64,000 nt of DNA from UBA935 sp031555615 (GCA_031555615.1 JAVBUF010000042.1:25584-89583), one strand, 5' to 3'. Numbered from the stretch's first letter, positions 41,060-51,600 are shown. Numbers and translations are program-made. The notes: generated by a model from the sequence alone, not told the origin.

Positions 41060-43531
41060 ATGAAACAAAAATTTTCGATTTTTTTAATTGCAGTTATGGT
41101 ATTGATGATGGTACCGTCAGCGGCGATTCCGGTACTGGCGGCTGAGAACTGGGTTTATGAAGCGCCAGCTGACGGCAGCTGGATGAATGGCAAAACTGGT
41201 ACCAGCGAATCTGACGCTATCGTTATTACGACACCGCAGCAGCTTGCCTATATGGCATATCAGGTTAACGAAGATAACGACAATTATGGAAGCCTGTATT
41301 ACAAGTTAGGCGGCAATATTGATCTCGGCGGTTCGGCAAACGGAAACTGGACGCCCATCGGCGGCAGCTCAAATTACTTCTACGGAAGCTTTGACGGTGA
41401 TGGGTTTACCATCTCTAATCTCTATACCAACGCGCAAGCAAGAGATTTGGGATTGTTTGGCTATATTGGCTCCACTGGAACCGTGAAAAATGTTGGTCTG
41501 GTGGGAACGGAGATTATTGGAACCAGAACCAGCGGAGGTATAGCGGCATTTAATTACGGAACCATCCAATACTGCTTCAATACAGGCAATATTACCGGTT
41601 ATGGTGGTACTGTTGTTACTTATGGTACCGGTGGAATTGCCGGATTTAGCAGTAAATCAATATCAAATTGCTTTAATACCGGCAGCATATCCAGCCAATT
41701 TAGTACCGGCGGAATTGTCGGATTACTGAAAGCCGGTACGGATGTAACCGTGGAAAACTGCTATAATACCGGTAATCTGACTGGTTCCGATTCAGCATGC
41801 GGAGGTATCATCGGCAATTTTTGTGCCACCGCCAGTGGTGTAACATGCCAAGTCAGGAATTGCTATGATACCGGAGACCGTCTGGCATCAAATCAAGTGG
41901 GTGGAATCGTTGGACATTTAAGTGGGGTTAATACCCCCAGTTCTATTACTTTGCAAATATCAAATTGTCTGTCGCTTGGACTGAAGGGTTCCAGCACTGC
42001 CAGCATGGCGATACATGCATATCAGGGACGTATATTTGGAGAGGTTAACAGGAGCGCTACTGGTAATTATCCAACTTTTACAGATAACTATGCCCGGTCA
42101 GACCAGAAAATCGGCCAAAGCAGTCAGGAAGCGGTTATAACGGATGGCACCGCCAGCAATAAGAACGGTGAATCAGTGGCTGTAGACGGCAGTGTAACGG
42201 TAACAAACGCGTTCAGTGCGTGGAGCTCATCAGGAGCCTGGTCGATTCCGTCTAATGCGTTGTCAGGGGGATGCAATCTCCCGACACTCACAGGTATGCC
42301 TGCGGGAGTTGCACAGAATCCTACCCTTCCGGGAGAAGGAAAAACAGATGTCAGTAATTCCATTACTTTTGCTGATGACGCTAAAACCTACAATGGAGGT
42401 TCACAGGCAATAACAGCGGCAACATTTGGCGGCACAAAAGACAGCAATGACAGTATGACCTACAGTTATGTTGGTAAGAACGGTACGAGTTATACAGCAA
42501 GCAGCACACCGCCTGTTAATGCAGGAACATATGATGTTACCGCAACCTATGAAGATGATACCCAGAGGGGGACAAAAAAAGTAACATATACAATTAGCAA
42601 AGCAACCCTCACCATTACGGCAGAGAACAAAGCCATTGCGGTAGGTGACAGTGAGCCACCATACACCTATACGACAGACGGATTGGGAACCGGCGACTCA
42701 TTAAGTACGGAGCCGACTATTACTTGCCCAACAGCGGATACAGGCACATTGGGAACATATCCGATTGTTCCGGAAGGAGCTGCTGTTACCAATTCAGGTA
42801 ATTACAATAGTATTCAATATGTAGAAGGAACATTGACGGTAGCAAACGAAGTATATACGCTCACGGTGGAGGCAGGAACCGGCGGAACAGCATCGGGAAG
42901 CGGTAACTATTCTCCAGATACATCTGTGAGCATCTTGGCAACACCGGAAAGTAACTATAGCTTTAGTGGCTGGACTTCATCGAACGGCGGTACGTTTGCT
43001 AATGCAGGCAGCGCAAGCACTACATTCACTATGCCCGGCAGTAACACAACCATAACCGCTAATTTCACCCAGAATGCAGGGGGTGACCCCACCGCTCAGG
43101 CAAAGCAGGAAGAACCTGTTTACAGCCATGAGCATTATTATAGATGGGTCATGGTATCTGATGCAAGTTTGAACGCAGATGGAATGGAACAGTATATATG
43201 TTCTTGCGGAAAGGTGAAAGAAACTTTGATTATTCCAGCATCGCAGGTATATATTAAGGGGATTTACGGTGAAATTAAGGATGCCCCGGAAGGTGCAAGG
43301 ATTACATACGATTCCGGCAGATGGACAGGTATCAGCGATTACGTAATCAGAAAACTGGCAGACAGGCCGGATGTAAGTGTTGTGATAACCTTTGAGCATA
43401 AAAACCAAAATTATACATTTACTTTACCGGCAGGCATTTCCTATGAATTGTTAATGCATGATGAGGAAACTTACTATGGGTTCTTTACTTTCTGTGATTT
43501 ATTGGGAATACCTGTAAGTCAACTAGATTGA
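41060..43531 (+). CDS. Large secreted multidomain surface protein A
   Basis: 823 aa. Sec signal peptide ends near residue 27 (PVLA/A). Residues about 70-330 hold GLUG-type repeats such as GGIAAFNYGTIQYCFNTGNITG and GGIVGLL. Then come MBG-like beta domains (435-600; VNAGTYDVTATYED, ISKATLTITAENK) and a bacterial repeat domain (600-675; VEAGTGGTASG, FSGWTSSNGGTF). Residues 682-823 are a distinct domain with HEHYYRW, CSCGKVKET and the end FFTFCDLLGIPVSQLD, nearly the same as in protein B at 48676. No LPXTG or membrane anchor, so attachment is unclear. It is 42 bp upstream of HK2 with no terminator between; these three genes look cotranscribed. Confidence 0.82.
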   Translation: MKQKFSIFLIAVMVLMMVPSAAIPVLAAENWVYEAPADGSWMNGKTGTSESDAIVITTPQQLAYMAYQVNEDNDNYGSLYYKLGGNIDLGGSANGNWTPIGGSSNYFYGSFDGDGFTISNLYTNAQARDLGLFGYIGSTGTVKNVGLVGTEIIGTRTSGGIAAFNYGTIQYCFNTGNITGYGGTVVTYGTGGIAGFSSKSISNCFNTGSISSQFSTGGIVGLLKAGTDVTVENCYNTGNLTGSDSACGGIIGNFCATASGVTCQVRNCYDTGDRLASNQVGGIVGHLSGVNTPSSITLQISNCLSLGLKGSSTASMAIHAYQGRIFGEVNRSATGNYPTFTDNYARSDQKIGQSSQEAVITDGTASNKNGESVAVDGSVTVTNAFSAWSSSGAWSIPSNALSGGCNLPTLTGMPAGVAQNPTLPGEGKTDVSNSITFADDAKTYNGGSQAITAATFGGTKDSNDSMTYSYVGKNGTSYTASSTPPVNAGTYDVTATYEDDTQRGTKKVTYTISKATLTITAENKAIAVGDSEPPYTYTTDGLGTGDSLSTEPTITCPTADTGTLGTYPIVPEGAAVTNSGNYNSIQYVEGTLTVANEVYTLTVEAGTGGTASGSGNYSPDTSVSILATPESNYSFSGWTSSNGGTFANAGSASTTFTMPGSNTTITANFTQNAGGDPTAQAKQEEPVYSHEHYYRWVMVSDASLNADGMEQYICSCGKVKETLIIPASQVYIKGIYGEIKDAPEGARITYDSGRWTGISDYVIRKLADRPDVSVVITFEHKNQNYTFTLPAGISYELLMHDEETYYGFFTFCDLLGIPVSQLD

Positions 43532-43573
43532 TATTTTAGTATCTAAAAGAAATATCTTACGAGGTGAATTGTC

Positions 43574-44863
43574 ATGGATGTAACCAATATCATTAATCTT
43601 TCGTCGGCAGTTGCATACCTGATCATTACGACCTTTCTGTTGGTTGGTACGGTGGTAGCGTCGGATTTTAAACTGTCTCTCAACCGATGGTTTTTTCTGA
43701 CCGTACTGCTAAGTGTTTTATTGGTCATTTGCGATTTCACAGTGGCATTTTGCGAAGGGCATACGGAACCGTTTTTTGGTGCCCTTGCGCGGGTGGGAGA
43801 TTGCTTCAGCTATTCATTCCACGGATTTTCTCTATTTACCTTTGGTATGTACTATTATGAATTGTTAAATGTAAAAACAAAAATAAACAGTAATATCCGT
43901 ATTTTGTTCGGTGCTTTGTCGGCGATATCGGTATTTCTGGCAATCATTGCGGCGTTCTTTGGATGGTATGCAAGGTTTGATGAATACAATCATTATTACA
44001 CACAGGATATGTTCTGGATATCAGCTATATGTCCGATAGTGGCGGCAGCCACTCTTAGTTTTCTTGTGGTTAAGAACAAAAAGGTGCTTAAAGCAGGTGA
44101 GTTTCTCTCACTGGTTGCTTACCCTCTGATTTTGATAGTGGCATACACAATAGAGGTTTTGCGTCCGGGGCTTTGGGTTTCCAATATTGGTGCAGCGATT
44201 GCATTTATGCTGCTGTATGCCAATATTCAGATTGAAGTCAGGCATCAAGCGGCAATAAAGGAAAAAGAGCTGACTAAGGCTCGTATCTCGGTCATGCTCA
44301 GTCAGATACAACCGCATTTTTTATATAATTCTCTGAATGCCATAGATAATCTATACTTTCAAAATCTTGATGAAGCGCACAAGGCCATGCTGGATTTTTC
44401 CGATTATCTTCGTGGGAATATGGATTCCCTTTCACAAAAGGAGCTGATTCCATTTAGCAAGGAACTGGAGCATACTCGTCAGTATCTCCGTTTAGAGAGA
44501 TTGCGCTTTGCTGACAAATTACAGATAACTTATGATATAAAAAAAGAAAACTTTAAGCTTCCTACATTGACGCTCCAGCCAATTGTAGAAAATGCAGTGC
44601 GATATGGCATAACAAAAAAGCGGGGTGGAAGCAGTATCATTATCCGCACGGAAGAAACGGAGACAAGCTTTCGCATAACGGTTATTGATGATGGTGCAGG
44701 TTTTGACCAAAGCCTGCTGAAAAAAGACGGACGCAGCCACACGGGTATTTCAAATGTGCGCAACAGACTGGCAGCTATGTGCCAAGGAACACTTATAATT
44801 GAAAGTGAAGCCCATAAAGGCACCACAGCAATTATTGAAATACCAAAGAGAGGTAAAGGATAA
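43574..44863 (+). CDS. LytS-like sensor histidine kinase (HK2)
   Basis: 429 aa. Seven hydrophobic segments in the first 220 residues, then MLSQIQPHFLYNSLNAIDN with the acceptor His and the GHKL ATPase (QPIVENAVRYGI, DDGAGFDQ). It is closely similar to HK3 at 46125 along the whole length, and both start with the same leader ACGAGGTGAATTGTC before ATGGATGTAACC. The stop overlaps the response regulator start by one base (TAATG). Ligand unknown; the secreted protein encoded just upstream is one candidate source of signal. Confidence 0.87.
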   Translation: MDVTNIINLSSAVAYLIITTFLLVGTVVASDFKLSLNRWFFLTVLLSVLLVICDFTVAFCEGHTEPFFGALARVGDCFSYSFHGFSLFTFGMYYYELLNVKTKINSNIRILFGALSAISVFLAIIAAFFGWYARFDEYNHYYTQDMFWISAICPIVAAATLSFLVVKNKKVLKAGEFLSLVAYPLILIVAYTIEVLRPGLWVSNIGAAIAFMLLYANIQIEVRHQAAIKEKELTKARISVMLSQIQPHFLYNSLNAIDNLYFQNLDEAHKAMLDFSDYLRGNMDSLSQKELIPFSKELEHTRQYLRLERLRFADKLQITYDIKKENFKLPTLTLQPIVENAVRYGITKKRGGSSIIIRTEETETSFRITVIDDGAGFDQSLLKKDGRSHTGISNVRNRLAAMCQGTLIIESEAHKGTTAIIEIPKRGKG

Positions 44864-45642
44864 TGAATATCATTGCCATAGATGATGAACCGCATGTACT
44901 TCAATCTTTAGAGCGGGTACTAAAGCAAATGGAGCCTAATGCTACATTAAACAATTTCCTATATGTCGATGAGGCACTGTCTTACGCACAGGAAAACACT
45001 GTTGACGTGGCCTTTTTAGATATAGAAATGCCGGAAATGAATGGTTTACTGCTTGCTAAAAAACTGAAAGACATAAAGCCTTATATAAATATCATTTTTT
45101 TGACTGGTTTCAGCCAATATGCGCTGGATGCTTATTCCGTCAACCCCTCGGACTACTTGATAAAGCCAGTCCGCCCGGAACGTGTGGCCGCAGCACTTCA
45201 AAATCTTCGTCACCCGGTAATACCGGACAAATCGGGAATACAGATTCAATGCTTTGGCAATTTTGAGGTATTTGTAGATGGTAAAGCAGTGGACTTTGCC
45301 AGAGCAAAATCCAAAGAAGCACTGGCTTATCTTGTAGACAGGAAAGGAGCCGGTGTGACGAAAAAAGAGTTGGCGGCGGTTTTATTGGAAGACAAGCCCT
45401 ACAATCGAAATATACAGGCCTATTTGCAAAACATTTTATCGGAAATGTACAAAGCACTGGAAGTGGCTGGAATCCGCGAGATAGTTCGCAATAAACGGGG
45501 TATTTATTCTTTGGATACCAACCAAGTGGTCTGTGATTATTACCGCTATGAAAACTGTGAACTGTCGGCTGTCAACCGGTACCATGGTGAGTATATGAAA
45601 AACTATAGTTGGGCGGAGTTTACATTAGGAACCATAAAATAA
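44863..45642 (+). CDS. Response regulator with SARP/BTAD-like output (RR2)
   Basis: 259 aa. Receiver has DD at 7-8, Asp53 in AFLDIEMPEMNG and Lys in IKPVRPE. The second half reads IQIQCFGNFEVFVDGKAVDFARAKSKEALAYLVDRKGAGVTKKELAAVL, the DNA-binding opening used in SARP/transcriptional activator-type regulators (compare CFGxFxVxVxG). It differs from the OmpR-like outputs of RR1 and RR3, so the three pairs likely control different promoters. It ends 10 bp before a terminator. Confidence 0.85.
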   Translation: MNIIAIDDEPHVLQSLERVLKQMEPNATLNNFLYVDEALSYAQENTVDVAFLDIEMPEMNGLLLAKKLKDIKPYINIIFLTGFSQYALDAYSVNPSDYLIKPVRPERVAAALQNLRHPVIPDKSGIQIQCFGNFEVFVDGKAVDFARAKSKEALAYLVDRKGAGVTKKELAAVLLEDKPYNRNIQAYLQNILSEMYKALEVAGIREIVRNKRGIYSLDTNQVVCDYYRYENCELSAVNRYHGEYMKNYSWAEFTLGTIK

Positions 45643-45652
45643 TATTCTTTTA

Positions 45653-45686
45653 AAAAGCTCGATTTTTTATAAATCGGGCTTTTTTG
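45653..45686 (+). terminator. Terminator after RR2
   Basis: AAGCTCGATTT pairs with AAATCGGGCTT (one G-U), then TTTTT. Confidence 0.75.
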
Positions 45687-45688
45687 CT

Positions 45689-45906
45689 TTTTGTCAAGCA
45701 GTGTGTCTTTGGGTGTCATTTTTCATTCAAATGGAGTAAAAATTGGAGTAAAAGTATGGTCTTTTGTATCTGATGTTTACGTTGGATAAAGGGCAGCAGG
45801 AAGCTATATGCGGAATTACAGAAACAGAATGGAGCAAAGCCAATAATAATCAATCGATCGTTTACTCAAAAGGACAGAACAATTGAATCTATTAAAGACA
45901 GTTGGT
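45689..45906 (+). mobile_element. Remnant of a TnpV-type transposon end
   Basis: TTTTTGTCAAGC and GGGTGTCATTTTT with TTCAAATGGAGTAAAA (45689-45740) repeat the sequence upstream of the tnpV gene at 52276-52330. TTGGATAAAGGGCAGCAGG (45782-45800) repeats part of tnpV itself. A stretch reading QKQNGAKPIIINRSFTQK and ESIKDSW-stop follows, which I do not recognise. It is a short, degenerate insertion scar between RR2 and HK3. The rest of the 480-bp gap (to 46124) shows no gene. Confidence 0.55.
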
Positions 45907-46124
45907 AAATAGGTTTGGAGTTAAAAAATGCTTTTTGTAACAAGTACGATGTGATAATATTGACATTAGGTATATCGGTTTTTATATTATAAAGTGAAGT
46001 AAAAGATGGCAATATAAAACTAGCAGCAAGGGGGAGCGCATGGCGGCACGGGTTTGTCAATTAACATTGCATTTAACTTTTACACTACCAAATAAAATCA
46101 GTTAGTTTTACGAGGTGAATTGTC

Positions 46125-47423
46125 ATGGATGTAACCTATATCATTAATATTTCATCAGCGCTTGCCTACTTGATCATAACAGTCTTTCTGTTGATTGGTA
46201 CAGTTGCGTCGTCGGATTTGAAGCTGCCCGTCAATCGGTGGTTTTTTCTGACTGTGCTGCTAAGTGTTTTATTAGTCATTTCCGATTTCACAGTGGTATT
46301 TTGCGAAGGGCATACCGGACCATTTTTTAGTATGCTTGCGCGGGTGGCCGATTGCTTCAGCTTTTCATTCCAAGGTTTATCAATATTTACTTTTGGTATG
46401 TATTATTATGATTTGCTTAATACAAAGATAAAAATAAACAGCGATATCCGCTTTTTGTTCGGTGCTTTGTCGGCAGTATGTGTTTTTTTAGCAATATTTG
46501 CAGCATTTTTTGGACTGTATGCAAGGTTTGATGAATACAACCATTATTATCAGCAGAACACGTACTGGATTGGCTCCATTTGTCCGATGATTACCACAGC
46601 CATTCTTATTTTTCTTGCTGTCAGGAGTAGGAAAGTGCTTCCGACAGGTGAATTTTTGTCACTCGTTGCTTATCCTCTGATTTTAATAGTGGCATACACG
46701 ATAGAGGTTTTGTTTCCGGGCATTTGGGTTTCCAATTTTGGTGCGGCGCTGGCATATTTGCTGTTGTATACAAATATTCAGGTGGAAGCCAGGCATCAAT
46801 CGGTAATGAGAGAAAACCAGCTGGCCGAGGCACGAATTGCTGTCATGCTAAGCCAAATCCAACCGCATTTTTTGTATAACTCGCTGGCATCCATCGAATA
46901 CTTATGTGATATTGAAGGTGCAAAAAAGGCGGTATCTGCCGTGCAGGATTTCTCAGAATATCTTCGGGGAAACATGGATTCCTTGACTTATAAAAACCCG
47001 ATTCCCTTTAAGAGGGAACTGCAGCATACAAACCTCTATCTGTCATTGGAAAAGAGGCGGTTCGTGGACAGGATACAAACAGAGTATGACATAGCCGTTA
47101 CAGACTTTTTCTTACCCGCACTTACGCTTCAGCCCATTATCGAAAACGCAGTAAGGCATGGGATTACCAAACGTGATGAAGGCGGAATCATTACGGTACG
47201 CTCTTTTGAAGATGAAGCGTTCTGGCATATTACGGTGACAGATGATGGTGTGGGGTTTGTCATGGATGAAAAAAGGAAGAATGACCATTCCCATGTGGGT
47301 ATAGAAAATGTACGCAGCAGATTAAAGTCAATGTGCGGCGGTACATTAGAAATTACCAGTACCCTCGGAATAGGCACAACAGCCACAATATCCATTCCAA
47401 AGACAGGAGGCGGGGATTTATGA
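46125..47423 (+). CDS. LytS-like sensor histidine kinase (HK3)
   Basis: 432 aa, a recent paralogue of HK2: same seven-TM sensor opening (MDVTYIINISSALAYLIITVFLL against MDVTNIINLSSAVAYLIITTFLL), acceptor His in MLSQIQPHFLYNSLASIEY, ATPase motifs QPIIENAVRHGI and DDGVGFVMD. The ribosome site and leader are identical to those of HK2. The stop overlaps the RR3 start as ATGA. The transposon scar just upstream may mark the duplication junction. Confidence 0.87.
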   Translation: MDVTYIINISSALAYLIITVFLLIGTVASSDLKLPVNRWFFLTVLLSVLLVISDFTVVFCEGHTGPFFSMLARVADCFSFSFQGLSIFTFGMYYYDLLNTKIKINSDIRFLFGALSAVCVFLAIFAAFFGLYARFDEYNHYYQQNTYWIGSICPMITTAILIFLAVRSRKVLPTGEFLSLVAYPLILIVAYTIEVLFPGIWVSNFGAALAYLLLYTNIQVEARHQSVMRENQLAEARIAVMLSQIQPHFLYNSLASIEYLCDIEGAKKAVSAVQDFSEYLRGNMDSLTYKNPIPFKRELQHTNLYLSLEKRRFVDRIQTEYDIAVTDFFLPALTLQPIIENAVRHGITKRDEGGIITVRSFEDEAFWHITVTDDGVGFVMDEKRKNDHSHVGIENVRSRLKSMCGGTLEITSTLGIGTTATISIPKTGGGDL

Positions 47424-48112
47424 ATATCATTGCCGTAGATGATGAACAGCCGGTTTTATATCTGGTTGAAAAGGCAATCCGAAAAGCGTTGCCGGATTGT
47501 TCGCTTATGGGCTTTACATCGGCAAAGGAAGCTCTTGCTTATGCAAAGAACACAGTCATAGATGTGGCATTTTTAGATATTGAAATGGGAAGCATGAGCG
47601 GTCTGGTTCTTGCCGAGAAGTTGAAGGAAATACACAACAAAACTAATATTATCTTTATCACAGGCTACTCTGACTATGCGGTGGACGCATTTTCTCTCGG
47701 CTCCAGCGGATATATTATGAAACCTGTAAAGCCGGAGGCAATAGCTCTTGAGATCAGCCGTTTACGTAATCCTCCCAGCGATGCAAATAATCCAAAGATG
47801 GTTGACCGGTTGGGACCTTACATCTTTGAGCATACAGCCAAGCGGGTATATGTTGACGGACACGATGCGCTTTTGACGCCGCGTGAATATACGATCTTCT
47901 ATTTTCTTGTGTGTAATCCGGGAATATATTTCACACCGCAGGAGTTGTACGCAAAGACATCGGGACTGGATGCAGGAGAGGATGCTAATGCTTTGTATCC
48001 TCATATATCCCGTTTGCGAAAGAAACTTGGACTGGACGATGGCGGCACAAATCACGCAATCAATATTGAGCAAATCCGTGGCAAGGGATACTGCCTTACC
48101 GTACACATTTAA
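47420..48112 (+). CDS. Response regulator with winged-helix output (RR3)
   Basis: 230 aa from ATG 47420 (the frame to 47333 lies inside HK3). Receiver: DD at 7-8, Asp53 in AFLDIEMGSMSG, Thr in FITGYSD, Lys in MKPVKPE. The OmpR-like output domain has TPREYTIFYFLVCNPGIYF, ALYPHISRLRKKLGLDDGG and IRGKGYCL. Very similar to RR1, including the EDANALYPHISRLRKKLGL region, while its kinase resembles HK2. The modules have therefore been shuffled. A terminator follows nine bases after the stop. Confidence 0.87.
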   Translation: MNIIAVDDEQPVLYLVEKAIRKALPDCSLMGFTSAKEALAYAKNTVIDVAFLDIEMGSMSGLVLAEKLKEIHNKTNIIFITGYSDYAVDAFSLGSSGYIMKPVKPEAIALEISRLRNPPSDANNPKMVDRLGPYIFEHTAKRVYVDGHDALLTPREYTIFYFLVCNPGIYFTPQELYAKTSGLDAGEDANALYPHISRLRKKLGLDDGGTNHAINIEQIRGKGYCLTVHI

Positions 48113-48120
48113 AATAATTG

Positions 48121-48158
48121 AAGCTGAACCTTGTTTTTTCGCAAGGTTCAGCTTTTTT
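48121..48158 (+). terminator. Terminator after RR3
   Basis: AAGCTGAACCTTG (48121-48133) pairs perfectly with 48142-48154, then T-run. The arm is the same sequence as in the terminator at 40937. Confidence 0.88.
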
Positions 48159-48199
48159 GATTTTTAATTTGTTATAATAATAAAAGTTTGCACCAAATC

Positions 48200-48226
48200 A
48201 AAAGCATCCGTGTATCGGGTGCTTTT
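48200..48226 (+). promoter_or_regulatory. Leader hairpin before the orphan receiver gene
   Basis: AAAAGCATCCG (48200-48210), loop TGTAT, CGGGTGCTTTT (48216-48226). It lies just downstream of TATAAT near 48171 and ends 21 bp before ATG 48248. It could be an attenuator or a stabilising 5' structure. It has no strong T-run beyond the stem. Confidence 0.4.
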
Positions 48227-48247
48227 GGGCTTAAAAGGAGGGAAATC

Positions 48248-48619
48248 ATGCGGATTATTGCGGTCTGTGATAACCGGCTTATATTAAATTGTTTAGAGAA
48301 CGCTATTGAAATGGCTGTACAATCCGATGTGGATCTAAAAACTTTTATGTTGCCTTCAGAAGCTTTGCAATATGCCAGAGAACATCCCGTGGACGTAGCT
48401 TTTGTGGATATAGACATGAAAAAGCCGCTTATGCACGGATTGTTTCTGGCACAAAAGCTGAAGGAGCTTAACCCAAGGGTAAATTTAGTTTTTGTATCTG
48501 AAACAGACGAGTATGCCACGGAAGCATGGAATATCCCAGCCAGCGGTTATCTGCAAAAGCCTGTCAAACAGGAGCAGGTGGTGCGGGCGATGGGTGATTT
48601 GCGGTATCGTACTGTATGA
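48248..48619 (+). CDS. Orphan receiver-domain protein (degenerate)
   Basis: 123 aa, receiver fold only, no output domain. Start ATG 48248 is set by GGAGGG. Acceptor Asp54 in AFVDIDM is kept and Lys in QKPVKQ is present, but the acidic pocket reads VCDNR instead of xDDE, so one of the two metal-binding acids is missing. The Thr/Ser position is FVSET. It may act as a phosphate sink, or as a phosphorylation-independent partner of RR1-RR3. It is 57 bp upstream of surface protein B and probably cotranscribed with it. Confidence 0.8.
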   Translation: MRIIAVCDNRLILNCLENAIEMAVQSDVDLKTFMLPSEALQYAREHPVDVAFVDIDMKKPLMHGLFLAQKLKELNPRVNLVFVSETDEYATEAWNIPASGYLQKPVKQEQVVRAMGDLRYRTV

Positions 48620-48675
48620 TATTCACAGTGCAAAATTAAATGTAAACTAAGGAAAATCCAAGGAGGTTATAACAA

Positions 48676-51600
48676 ATGAAAATAATAAGAAAACCAAATC
48701 GAATACTCAGTTTCTTGCTCACAGCAGCAATGCTGCTGATAATGTTGCCGGCAATGAGTATACCCGCAAGGGCGGCGGTGAACCAGCGCACAGATGCGCT
48801 GGTAATTGCGTACAATACCCCAAGTGAAGATAAGCTCAGCACCGAGGGCTGGGCGTGGTATCTCACTGCCGCAGATGGTTATGAAGCCAATACCCTCGTG
48901 CTAAACGGGGTTAACATTGAAACAACTGCTCAGTATGCGCTTGACGTGCCTGGTGGTGCAACCATCGTGTTAATGGCGGGCAGCACGAATGTGGTAAAGA
49001 GTACATATAACGGAGACCTTGCCACCGCCGGTGTTCATGGTAGTATGTCGGGTACGCTTACCATTTCGGGCACCGGTACCCTGAACGCAGAGGGCGGCTC
49101 AACAAATGGGAACTACCAGTTCAGTGCCGGAATTTATATGGGACCTAACAGCGCCATAAACAGTGGCACAATTAACGCCACCGGCGGTACAGTGAGTGTT
49201 GGAAATAGCTATGGAATAACTACCGGTGGAGCACTGACGATTTCGGGCGGTAAAGTAACCGCTACGGGAGCCGAGCAAACTGCCGGCAGCACGGGTTCGA
49301 CAGGCATTAATGTAGGTGGAGCTTTAACAATTTTCAATGCTGCTGATGTGACGACGACCGGTAAGACTTCAAGCGGTACAAGTGGTACAAGCTATGGTGT
49401 GCAAGTCAGCGGAAATACGACACTCTCTGGCTCGTCCAAATTAACGGCGAGTGCGGGCAACACTGCCAGCTATACTCAGGCTGTTTACGTAAGTGGTACG
49501 TTGGAGCTCTCCGACACTGCCAAGTTAACTGGAACCAGTGGTAATTCTACTGGCAGTCTTTCTTGCGGTGTGAGGGCTACCGGCACGATCACCCTTTCTG
49601 ACAGCGCAGAGGTGACGGGAACTGCAGGTAATATTAGTAGCGCCAGTTTCAGCCGTGGTGTAATGGGTGGCTCAATAATTACCATGAATGGCGGTACGTT
49701 AAGCGGTACAGGCGGCAATAATACCGGAACCGGCACCAGTGCCGGCGTTTATGGGACAACAGTTTCCATGACGGGCGGCTCCATCATTGCCCGAAGCGGC
49801 ACCACCACGGGCACCAGCACGGCATTGTGGCTCACATCGTCGGCACTTACCGGCGCTTCAGTTGCGGATGCGAGTGATAATATTCTTACCTTCGATAATA
49901 CGAATAAAGGCTATTATGTATATAAGAGCGATGGTGAATATGTCAGCGGCACTGATACACTTACAAAATACGCAAAGACATTGCCCGCCTACACCATCAG
50001 CGGCAAAATTACCGGCAGTGATACAAACGGTGCTGGTATATCCGGTGCATCAGTTCAGCTCAAAAGCGGGGGCAGTAATATGGGCAGTGCTGTTAATACA
50101 GATATAAACGGTGAGTACACTATTTTAGACGTGGCAAACGGCACATACACCATAGATGTTTCAAAAACGGGATATGATAGCGGTACAATAGCATCTTTCA
50201 GCATTTCCAATGCAAATGTGACGGACAAGGATTTGACGCTGATAAAAGCGGCTGATCCTACTTATCCGGTTACCTTGACCGTTAATAAGGATGGCAGCGC
50301 ATACAATTCACATGGTAAGACGTTTCATCTGTATCAGAGCGGAGCATCGAAATATACCGGTAGTGGTGCAGACGGCACAGTTACATTCTCTGCTGTGGAT
50401 AACGGTATTTATGACGTATATGATGGTACAGCAGATACTGGCATCGATGTAACGGTAAATAGTATGGCAGCGAGTGCTGCGCTTAACTACTATACTGTAC
50501 AATTTGAGGTCGAAGATGTTTCTCCGGCAGCGGGCTCCACAATTTCTGCTACTTACGACAGTGCGGTAATCGCCTCCGGTGATGTAGTCTCAGGCGGCAG
50601 AACGCTTACAATTACCGCTGTGGGTGCTGGGGCCGCCAGCTATACCTATGCATGGACAGGAGATGGTACAAGCAGCGAGACATCAGCGTCATTGATTAAG
50701 ACGACTCTTGCAGAGAAAGTGAATGCGACATGTACTGTAACAGGCAGTAACGACCCGGCTTACACCCTCACGGTCAACGCAGGAACAGGTGGCACAGCGA
50801 GCGGTGGCGGCAGTTACACAGCAGGATATTCTGTGTCAATTACAGCAATTCCTGATAGTGATTACATCTTTAGCGGCTGGACTTCATCAAACGGCGGCAC
50901 ATTTGCTGATGCGAGCAGTGAAAGCACTACATTTACTATGCCTGGCAACGCTACAATCATAACTGCCAGTTTTACGCAGAATATAGGTGGTGCACCGGTG
51001 ATTACAACAAGCAGCCTTCCAAATGGAACAGTCGGTAAATCATATAATCAAACCCTTGCAGCGACTGGAGATGCTACCATTACATGGAGCCGTGACAGCG
51101 GATATTTACCTGCCGGACTCACCCTCAATTCTGATGGTACTATTACTGGCACACCGGAAGCATTAGGTACGAGTACGTTTGTTGTAAAAGCTGAAAACAG
51201 TTTAGGTAGTGATACCAAGAGCCTTTCAATTACGATTACAAATACTCCTGCAAAGCAGGAAGAAAAGGTTTACCATCATGAACATTATTACCAATGGACA
51301 GTAATAACAGATGCGAGCTTGAACGCAGATGGCAAGGAACAGTATATATGCTCTTGCGGAGATGTAAAGGAAACCTTGATTATTCCGGCATCACAGGTAT
51401 ACATAAAGGGATTGTATGGTGAAATCAAGGATGCTTCTGAAGGTGCTTTCATTGAATATAACTCCTACAGATGGACAGGAATCAACGACTATGTAATAAG
51501 AAAACTTGCAGATAGACCGGATTTAAGTGTAAAAATAACTTTTGAATATAAGAATGAAAGTTATACTTTTACATTGCCGGCAGGAACTTCTTATGAAGCG

